Assembly: GCA_945875045.1 (NCBI GenBank)
Contig: CAMCIX010000122.1
Coordinates: forward strand, 1 to 5,610
DNA length: 5,610 nucleotides
Reading direction: 5' to 3'
From: an uncultured Clostridia bacterium
GTDB lineage: Bacteria; Bacillota; Clostridia; Oscillospirales; Acutalibacteraceae
Below, piece by piece: positions 1 to 5,610 of this stretch (its first letter is position 1; every line of letters starts with the position of its first letter). The notes under the pieces were generated by a model. It was not told the DNA's origin. It saw nothing but the letters and a program-made list of their open reading frames with translations, and did no database searches. A program made the position numbers and the translations under genes.

Positions 1-45
1 ACACACTGCATATCGTCGGCAGCGTCAGATGTGTATAAGAGACAG
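1..45 (+). other. Illumina Nextera i5-side adapter (artefact)
   Basis: This is synthetic library sequence, not genome. Positions 13-26 (TCGTCGGCAGCGTC) are the Nextera read-1 adapter and 27-45 (AGATGTGTATAAGAGACAG) are the Tn5 mosaic end. Positions 1-4 match the end of the P5 arm, and 5-12 (ACTGCATA) match the i5 index known as S506. Genomic sequence starts at about 46. Any reading frame crossing 1-45, including a short plus-strand ORF beginning at 31, is spurious. Confidence 0.98.
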
Positions 46-1424
46 GAAAACGCCTCGCCTATAAGTATAATTTCGGGGCGCTCGTCCTCACTGTCTTTTG
101 TTATGTCAACCTCCACCGCCTTAGAAGCTACCTTTTGTACCGTTTCGGTAATTTGTACGTTTTGCGGTGTTTCGATCGGTTTCGGCTTATTTTCCGGTAA
201 AACAGGCTCTACTTTTTCGCCCTTACTGCCCACCGTTGAATAATTATCCATAAAAGCAGGTCTTGAGGGGCTTCTGAGGGTTGTGTTATTTTTAGGATTA
301 TGTAAACTAATGCTTTCGGGGTATGCCCTTTCCGCAACCGTCGGCTCCTTTATCGCCTGCTGGCGGTACTCGGCGGCGCTCATACGGCTGAACGGGTTGA
401 AAACAGGCTCCTTAAACTTCACCTCGGGTCTTGTATCCCCGACGGTGAGGGCGTTTTTAACCGCCCCGTATACCGCGTCAAAAATACGCCGTTCGTCCGA
501 AAAACGCACCTCTGTCTTAGCGGGGTGAACGTTTACGTCCACCGTATCAAACGGAACGGTGAGATAAAGCACAAAGGCGGGGAATTTTCCCACCATAGTG
601 CTGTTTTTATACGCCTGCTCCGCCGCCGCGGAAACCGTACCCGAACGGACAAGTCTTCCGTTTAAAAAGACAAACTGATAATTCCTTGTAGGTCTGCAGG
701 AAACCGGCTTGCAGGTAAGCCCCGAAACGGCAACCCGCTCCCGCTCCCCCGAAACGGGGATGAGGGTATTCGCAAGCTCGCGACCCAAAACGCTGTAAAC
801 CGTGCCGTTTATCTTGCCGTCGCCCGCCGTGTTAAGGGTCTGCTTGCCGTCACGGATAAACCTAAAAGCGATTTCGGGGTGGGAAAGGGCAATTCTGTCG
901 ACTACGGCGGCGGCGGCGTTCGCCTCGGAAACGTCCTTTTTCAAAAACTTCATACGGGCGGGGGTGTTGTAAAAAATATCGCGGATAATAATTGTCGTCC
1001 CGTCGGGACAGCCCGCCTCCTCGTAAAGGGTCTCTTCTCCGCCCTCGATTATATAATGAGTGCCAAGCTCGTTTTCCTTGGTCTTAGTAAGCATCTCAAC
1101 CTTAGCAACCGAGGAAATCGCCGCAAGCGCCTCTCCCCGAAAGCCCAGAGTTGCAATAGAATTAAGGTCGTCGTCCTTTTTAATTTTACTTGTGGCGTGG
1201 CGCAAAAAAGCCGTGGGAACGTCGCCGTGCTCAATTCCGCAGCCGTTGTCGGTAATCCTTATGTAGCTTATTCCGCCCCCGGTTATCTCGACGGTGATAC
1301 TGTCCGCCCCCGCGTCAATAGAATTTTCAACCAGCTCCTTAATAACCGACGACGGGCGCTCCACAACCTCGCCCGCGGCGATAAGCTCGGCAACCTGCTT
1401 AGGCAAAAGATTAATTTTCGGCAT
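46..1424 (-). CDS. mutL: DNA mismatch repair protein MutL, N-terminal part (3' end cut by insert end)
   Basis: MutL is the GHKL-family ATPase that couples MutS mismatch recognition to downstream repair. Translation from the ATG at 1424 begins MPKINLLPKQVAELIAAGE and stays open for 459 complete residues to the insert edge. GHKL motifs visible are E30 (predicted general base) and N34 in KELVENSIDAG, DNGCGI at 59-64, the ATP-lid region with HATSK at 76-80 and GFRGEAL at 94-100, and NTPARMKFL at 153-161. The transducer domain ends with VNVHPAKTEVRF, whose K303 corresponds to the conserved ATPase lysine. From about residue 345 the protein becomes a Pro/Lys/Glu-rich, weakly conserved linker. It stops at LIGEAF, which resembles the start of the C-terminal dimerisation domain. 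That domain, with any DQHA-type endonuclease motif, lies outside the window. The start is supported by a strong Shine-Dalgarno sequence. mutL begins 26 bp after the mutS stop, so co-transcription is likely. Confidence 0.97.
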
Positions 1425-1431
1425 TTTTACG

Positions 1432-1439
1432 CCTCCTTT
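1432..1439 (-). promoter_or_regulatory. Ribosome binding site of mutL
   Basis: On the minus strand this reads AAAGGAGG, a near-perfect Shine-Dalgarno sequence 7 nt before the mutL ATG at 1424. It lies in the 26-bp gap after the mutS stop and fixes the mutL start. It is the strongest ribosome binding site in the window. Confidence 0.9.
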
Positions 1440-1450
1440 AAAACTGATTT

Positions 1451-4039
1451 TTAAATTGCTTTCGCTTTACTTACAATATCGAAAAGTATCTGCATTGCCT
1501 CAATCGGCGTAAGTGTGTTTACGTCAATGCTTTGAAGCTCACGGAGAATATCCTGCGCCCCCTGCATTTCAAGGGGCAGCTGCATATCGGGGTCGGAGAC
1601 TGTCTTGTAGGTCACAATCCCCTCCTCCTCGGTTTTCTTTAAAATCTGCTTTGCGCGTTTTATAACCTCGTCGGGTATGCCGCCTAATTTTGCAACCTCT
1701 ATGCCGTAGCTGTCGTCCGCGCCGCCCCGTACAATGCGTCGCAAAAAGGTTATATCGTCGCCCCGCTTTTTGACGGCGATATTATAGTTCTTAACCCCGT
1801 CAAGCTCGTTTTCCATCTCGGTAAGCTCGTGGTAGTGGGTGGCGAAAAGCGACTTAGCTCCCAGCTTTTTCTTATCCGCCACAAATTCCAGCACCGCCCT
1901 GGCTATCGACATACCGTCAAAGGTGGAGGTTCCTCTGCCAATCTCGTCAAGTATTAAAAGACTTTTTTCGGTAGCGTTTTTAAGAATTTCGGCGACCTCA
2001 CTCATCTCGACCATAAAGGTGGACTTGCCCGCCGCCAAATCGTCCGACGCGCCTACTCTGGTGAAAATCGCGTCAACCAGACCGATTTCCGCCGTCTCGG
2101 CAGGAACAAAGCAGCCTATCTGCGCCATAAGGGTAATAATCGCGACCTGCCTCATATAGGTGGATTTTCCCGCCATATTAGGGCCGGTTATTATAGCACA
2201 GCGTTCGTCCTTCATATTAAGAAAGGTATCATTAGAGACAAAGGGAGTGCTTATCACCTGCTCGACAACAGGATGTCTTCCCGATTTTATCATTATAGTT
2301 CCGCTGTTATTAACAAGCGGACGGCAATAGCGGTTATTAACCGATACCTCCGCAAAGGAGCAAAGCACGTCAAGCCTTGCGATAGCCGCGGCGGTTTTCT
2401 GAAAGCGTACAAGCTCGGCGGCGGTCTTTTTCCTTATACCGTCGAATATTTCATATTCCAGCTGAACAATGCGATCCTTAGCGGTAAGCACCCGCTTTTC
2501 GATTTCCTTTAGCTCCTCTGTAATAAACCTCTCGCAGTTAGTAAGGGTCTGCTTTCTTATGTAATCCTCGGGAACCTTATCAAGAAAAGAGTTGGTAACC
2601 TCGATATAGTAGCCGAAAACCTTATTGAAGCGGACTCGGAGGTTTTTAATGCCCGTCCGCTCCCGTTCTCTTGCTTCAATATCGGATAAAAAGGTGGTTC
2701 CGCTGTTCATATCTCCCCGCAGAGCGTCAACCTCCGCGCTGTAGCCCTTTTTAATAAGACCGCCCTCCCGCACCGAAAAGGGCGGATTTTCTTCAATCGA
2801 GCTGTCGATAAGCTGGGCTATATCCTCTAAGGTATCGATATCCGAGTAGATTTCCTTTAGCATTTTACAGTTGACCGAAGAAATGAGATTTTTAAGCATC
2901 GGGAAGCGGTGCGCCGTTGCCGAAACCGCGATAAGGTCGCGGGCGGACGCCGTACCGTAAACCACACGCGACATAAGCCGCTCCACGTCCCGTATGCCCG
3001 ACAAATATTCGGCTATTTCACCGCGAAGCACGGTGTCCGAGCAAAGCTCCTCTACCGCGTTCTGCCGCAGATTAATACCTGTTATGCTTATAAGCGGCTT
3101 TTCAAGCCATCCCCGCATAAGCCGCTTGCCCATTGCGGTTTTGGTTCTGTCAAGCACCCATAAAAGGGAGCCCTTTTTGGACTTTGAGCGCATAGTCTCG
3201 GTAAGCTCTAAGTTGCGTATCGCGGTCATATCGAGCCGCATATACTGACTGCCCGAATAGACGTCAATTTTATTTACCGCAATGTTCCCGCTTTTACCCG
3301 TTTCGTAAAGGTAATCGATAAGAGCGCCCAATGCCGAAAGCATAGGCTCATTAAGGGCTTCAAGCTCCTCCGCCTTAAAATGCTTTAAAGCAAGGGGCTT
3401 TGTTCTGTCCGCCAAAAAGCTTTCGTTCGGTCTTACCGTAACCATAGCGGAAAAGCTCTCGGCAATATATTCAAAAAGGGAAGTAAACTCCGTCTTTAAG
3501 CTCTCCGACAGTAAAAGCTCGCTCGGAGAAAAGCGGGTAAGCTCGTCGATAACCCTCTGCTGTGCCCCGTCTTCTTCAAGGCAGGTGACGTGACACTCGC
3601 CCGTCGAAATATCTGTAAAGCAAAGCCCGACACCCTCTTTACAGGCGGAAACCGCGGCAAGGTAGTTGTTTCTGCCCTCGTCGAGCATTGCGTCCTCAAT
3701 CACCGTACCCGGGGTCACGACCCTTATAATATCCCGCTTTACAAGCCCCTTTGCGGTCGCGGGGTTTTCGGTCTGCTCGCAGATTGCGACCTTATACCCC
3801 TTTTCAACAAGCCGCGCTATATACGCTTCACAGCTGTGATAGGGTACTCCGCACATAGGCGCGCGCTCATCCTGCCCGCAGTCCTTGCCCGTAAGCACCA
3901 AATCAAGCTCCTCCGACGCCGTTTTCGCGTCGTCGTAGAACATTTCGTAAAAATCGCCGACCCTGAAGAAAAGAATACTGTCCTCATTCTGCGACTTTAT
4001 CTCAACATACTGCTTCATCATCGGAGACAGCTCCGCCAC
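1451..4039 (-). CDS. mutS: DNA mismatch repair protein MutS (complete, GTG start)
   Basis: MutS recognises mismatches and small insertion/deletion loops in newly replicated DNA and, as an ATP-dependent sliding clamp, recruits MutL. The protein has 862 residues, normal for bacterial MutS1 (about 850-860). The mismatch-binding domain carries the F-x-E wedge in GDFYEMF (F30, E32). The connector domain spans about 125-250 and the lever/clamp region about 260-560. The ABC ATPase has Walker A GPNMAGKST at 619-627, the DDLAAGKSTFMVEMSE signature region at 666-681, Walker B LLILDE ending D698-E699, and the FATHYHEL switch histidine H735. The C-terminus has a helical dimerisation segment and ends near TPIEAMQILFDI. 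The GTG at 4039 is preferred over the ATGs at residues 7-8 because its N-terminus (MAELSPMMKQY) aligns with other MutS proteins (Bacillus begins similarly, M-A-x-x-T-P-M) and a G-rich ribosome binding site precedes it. No frameshift or missing catalytic residue is seen. It lies 37 bp after the YlbF/YmcA-family gene and 26 bp before mutL. Confidence 0.98.
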   Translation of the reverse strand: MAELSPMMKQYVEIKSQNEDSILFFRVGDFYEMFYDDAKTASEELDLVLTGKDCGQDERAPMCGVPYHSCEAYIARLVEKGYKVAICEQTENPATAKGLVKRDIIRVVTPGTVIEDAMLDEGRNNYLAAVSACKEGVGLCFTDISTGECHVTCLEEDGAQQRVIDELTRFSPSELLLSESLKTEFTSLFEYIAESFSAMVTVRPNESFLADRTKPLALKHFKAEELEALNEPMLSALGALIDYLYETGKSGNIAVNKIDVYSGSQYMRLDMTAIRNLELTETMRSKSKKGSLLWVLDRTKTAMGKRLMRGWLEKPLISITGINLRQNAVEELCSDTVLRGEIAEYLSGIRDVERLMSRVVYGTASARDLIAVSATAHRFPMLKNLISSVNCKMLKEIYSDIDTLEDIAQLIDSSIEENPPFSVREGGLIKKGYSAEVDALRGDMNSGTTFLSDIEARERERTGIKNLRVRFNKVFGYYIEVTNSFLDKVPEDYIRKQTLTNCERFITEELKEIEKRVLTAKDRIVQLEYEIFDGIRKKTAAELVRFQKTAAAIARLDVLCSFAEVSVNNRYCRPLVNNSGTIMIKSGRHPVVEQVISTPFVSNDTFLNMKDERCAIITGPNMAGKSTYMRQVAIITLMAQIGCFVPAETAEIGLVDAIFTRVGASDDLAAGKSTFMVEMSEVAEILKNATEKSLLILDEIGRGTSTFDGMSIARAVLEFVADKKKLGAKSLFATHYHELTEMENELDGVKNYNIAVKKRGDDITFLRRIVRGGADDSYGIEVAKLGGIPDEVIKRAKQILKKTEEEGIVTYKTVSDPDMQLPLEMQGAQDILRELQSIDVNTLTPIEAMQILFDIVSKAKAI

Positions 4040-4044
4040 TTTAA

Positions 4045-4052
4045 CTTCCCCC
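4045..4052 (-). promoter_or_regulatory. Ribosome binding site supporting the mutS GTG start
   Basis: The minus strand reads GGGGGAAG. The GGGGGA part ends 7 nt before the GTG at 4039. It is a less canonical Shine-Dalgarno than that of mutL, but it is well spaced and favours the GTG over the internal ATGs a few codons later. An A-rich stretch (4065-4078) lies further upstream in the same gap. Confidence 0.65.
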
Positions 4053-4076
4053 GCTTTCGGTTAATTTTTTTGTTTT

Positions 4077-4481
4077 TTAATGACAGCCGCCGCAGGATTC
4101 ACAGCTGCCCGTACAGGCAGAGTGTGTATCGCAGGTCATGGGATCCTCGCCGTCAAGGCTCTTTGAAATAATTGTGTTAACCTCGTTTACCATAGTATCA
4201 AGCTCCGCCTTAGCGGTGTTGTACTCCACCATTGCGGGGGAGGACATAATATCGCTGTAAACCTTTCTTAGCTTTTCGTTAAGCTCCTTAACCTTATCGT
4301 CGTTCTTATCGTCGGAGCTAACCTCCCTGTCAAGCTCCATACGGACGATATTAAACTGACCTATCGCGTCCTGCAAATCCTTATCGGAATCATTCGCAAG
4401 CCTTGCCTTTGCGTAGCGGATAAACCGCTCGTCCTGCTGAATAGCCGTTCCTAATTCTCTTGCCTTTTCTATAACGTTCAT
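4077..4481 (-). CDS. YlbF/YmcA-family regulator with Cys-rich C-terminal tail
   Basis: This 134-residue cytoplasmic protein has no signal peptide or membrane segment. Residues 1-110 are almost wholly charged and helix-forming (MNVIEKARELGTAIQQDERF, then Lys/Glu/Asp-rich heptad-like stretches), the layout of the Com_YlbF family. The phrase SSPAMVEYNTAKAELDTMVN at about 80-99 fits the second conserved helix. The tail holds five cysteines at 117, 123, 127, 130 and 133 (C-x5-C-x3-C-x2-C-x2-C), suggesting Fe-S or metal binding. In Bacillus subtilis, YlbF (RicF), YmcA (RicA) and YaaT (RicT) form the Ric/Y complex, which carries [4Fe-4S] clusters and affects RNase Y-dependent processing, competence, biofilm formation and sporulation. 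Its position directly after miaB matches ymcA, but the Cys-rich tail is more like YlbF, so I give no symbol. The ATG at 4481 has a good ribosome binding site. It starts 21 bp after the miaB stop. Family assignment is fairly sure; the function here is inferred. Confidence 0.87.
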   Translation of the reverse strand: MNVIEKARELGTAIQQDERFIRYAKARLANDSDKDLQDAIGQFNIVRMELDREVSSDDKNDDKVKELNEKLRKVYSDIMSSPAMVEYNTAKAELDTMVNEVNTIISKSLDGEDPMTCDTHSACTGSCESCGGCH

Positions 4482-4488
4482 TGTAAAA

Positions 4489-4498
4489 TTTCCTCTCT
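4489..4498 (-). promoter_or_regulatory. Ribosome binding site of the YlbF/YmcA-family gene
   Basis: The minus strand reads AGAGAGGAAA, with the AGGA core 9 nt before the ATG at 4481. It occupies most of the 21-bp gap after the miaB stop codon, leaving no room for a separate promoter there and supporting co-transcription with miaB. Confidence 0.75.
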
Positions 4499-4502
4499 GT
4501 AT

Positions 4503-5566
4503 TTATTCTGCCGTGCCTGATAGCACGCCGTCATATGAATTTACTTTAACGTTTACGAATTTGCCCAGCATACTCTCGTCGCCCTTAAATTCAATAACCG
4601 CCGTTCCCGAATTGTGCCCCGACATAAAGCCGTCCTTACTGCCAACGCCGTCACAAAGCACCTTATAGGTTTTGCCTATATGCTTTCTGATATTCCTTTC
4701 GGCGATTTCCTCCTGAACCTTTAAAAGCTCCGAAAACCATTTTCCCTTTTCCTCCCTTGAAACAGGGTCGTCCATCACAGCGGCGGGCGTACCCTCGCGG
4801 GGGGAATAGATAAAGGTGAAAAGCGAGGTGAACTCAACCTCCCTTACAAGACTTAGGGTTTCCTTAAAGTCCTCGTAGTTCTCGCCGGGGAAGCCGACTA
4901 TAATATCGGAAGTGAGCGACAAATCGGGAATCTGCTCCTTTGCGTAATTAACAAGCTCTAAATACTTCTCTCGGTCGTACCGCCTGTTCATACGCTTTAA
5001 AATTCGGTCGCTCCCGCTCTGGAAGGGCAGGTGCAGATGACTGCTTACCTTTTCGCAGTCCCTTATTGTGTCGATTAGTTCCCTTGTGCAGTCCTTCGGG
5101 TGGGAGGTCATAAAGCGGATTCTGAAATCGCCGTCAAGAGCGTTTATCCGCCTTAAAAGCTCGGCGAAATTCACGCCGCTGTCGCTACCCTTGCCGTAGG
5201 AGTTGACGTTTTGACCCAAAAGGGTAATATCCTTATACCCCGCCGCAATCATCTCCTTTGCCTCGGCTAAAATTCTTTCAGGCTGACGCGAGCGCTCCCG
5301 CCCCCTAACATAGGGAACAATGCAGTAGGTGCAAAAATTATCACAGCCGTACATAATAGGCAGCCACCCTTTAAAGCTTCCGTCCCTCTTAATCGGCTGA
5401 TCCTCGGGTATCTCGGCGTTTTGAAGGGTTAAATCGAAAACTCGCTTTCCTCCCGACAGGCGTTTATAAATAAACTCGGGCAGTCTGTACTGCACCTGAG
5501 TGCCGAAAACCATATCCACATAAGGATAGCTTTTCTTTATCTTGTCCGCAACGCTCTGTCTTTGAG
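4503..5566 (-). CDS. miaB: tRNA-2-methylthio-N6-dimethylallyladenosine synthase MiaB, C-terminal part (5' end cut by insert end)
   Basis: MiaB is a radical-SAM methylthiotransferase that converts i6A37 to ms2i6A37 in tRNAs reading UNN codons, using two [4Fe-4S] clusters. About 353 residues are visible, and the frame is open from the insert edge. The first residues (QRQSVADKIKKSYPYVDMVFGT) match the sequence that follows the GCMxQ motif. The first part of the N-terminal domain, with its three cluster cysteines, is therefore missing. The radical-SAM motif CDNFCTYC (C-x3-C-x2-C; codons at 5345, 5333 and 5324) lies in MYGCDNFCTYCIVPYVRGRE, the form typical of MiaB rather than RimO or MtaB. Further family signatures are LLGQNVNSYG, HLPFQSGS, DIIVGFPGE and TFIYSPREGTPA. 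The last 60 or so residues form the tRNA-binding TRAM domain, ending LSGTAE. The GTG at 5519 is an internal Val codon, not a start, because conserved sequence continues upstream of it. The gene is followed after 21 bp by the YlbF/YmcA-family gene, as in Bacillus ymcB-ymcA. Confidence 0.96.
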
Positions 5567-5610
5567 CTGTCTCTTATACACATCTCCGAGCCCACGAGAC
5601 CTCTCTACAT
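5567..5610 (+). other. Illumina Nextera i7-side adapter (artefact)
   Basis: Positions 5567-5585 (CTGTCTCTTATACACATCT) are the reverse-complement Tn5 mosaic end and 5586-5600 (CCGAGCCCACGAGAC) are the Nextera read-2 adapter. Positions 5601-5608 (CTCTCTAC) match the i7 index known as N707, and the last two bases match the start of the P7 arm. This is library sequence left by adapter read-through. Genomic sequence ends at about 5566. Confidence 0.98.

Noticed and set aside
27..45. Inverted 19-bp repeats at both ends (27-45 and 5567-5585), considered as transposon termini
   Set aside because: They are the engineered Tn5 mosaic ends followed by Illumina adapter and index bases, so they come from library tagmentation and not from a natural element. 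There is no transposase gene between them.
31..243. A short plus-strand ORF at the left edge
   Set aside because: Its start codon lies inside the Tn5 mosaic end and the rest is antisense to the mutL linker.
1425..1450. Possible separate mutL promoter in the mutS-mutL gap
   Set aside because: The 26-bp gap is filled by the ribosome binding site and is too short for a full -35/-10 promoter. Nothing convincing was seen in the end of mutS either.
879..1454. A 191-codon plus-strand open frame opposite mutL
   Set aside because: It is antisense to clearly conserved MutL codons, resembles no known family, and has the low-complexity basic composition expected of a shadow frame.
4061..4080. T-rich run (T7-G-T6) between the YlbF/YmcA-family gene and mutS, considered as a terminator
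   Set aside because: In the direction of the genes it is an A-tract, not a U-tract, and no GC-rich hairpin flanks it. It more likely just forms an A-rich leader ahead of the mutS ribosome binding site.
3590..4171. A 193-codon plus-strand open frame opposite the start of mutS and the end of the YlbF/YmcA-family gene
   Set aside because: It crosses two well-supported minus-strand genes and their intergenic gap, and its Arg/His/Leu-rich product is typical of an antisense shadow.

Overview
The window is one genomic insert (46-5566, 5,521 bp) bounded on both sides by Illumina Nextera library adapters. The adapters keep their sample-index bases, so the first 45 and last 44 bases are technical. Both terminal genes are cut by the insert ends and are not biologically broken.

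The insert is a compact run of four genes, all on the minus strand. In transcription order they are miaB (3' part, tRNA methylthiotransferase), a YlbF/YmcA-family regulator with a cysteine-rich tail, mutS (complete, GTG start) and mutL (5' part). The gaps are 21, 37 and 26 bp. Each of the three downstream genes has its own purine-rich ribosome binding site, and no promoter or terminator is visible between genes, so they look like a single operon. No stretch over 300 bp lacks a gene.

The organism is probably an anaerobic Firmicute of class Clostridia, plausibly an uncultured gut Oscillospirales/Ruminococcaceae member. This rests on the miaB-(ylbF/ymcA)-mutS-mutL order, which parallels Bacillus ymcB-ymcA-cotE-mutS-mutL without cotE, on Firmicutes-like MutS and MiaB sequences, and on roughly balanced base composition. 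The taxonomic placement is inference.

Functionally the region joins tRNA A37 hypermodification (MiaB), a regulator whose Bacillus relatives act in the Fe-S-containing Ric/Y complex affecting RNA processing and development, and methyl-independent mismatch repair (MutS recognition plus MutL). I see no mobile element, CRISPR array, RNA gene or clear undescribed system. The most notable biological detail is the Cys-rich tail of the YlbF/YmcA-family protein.
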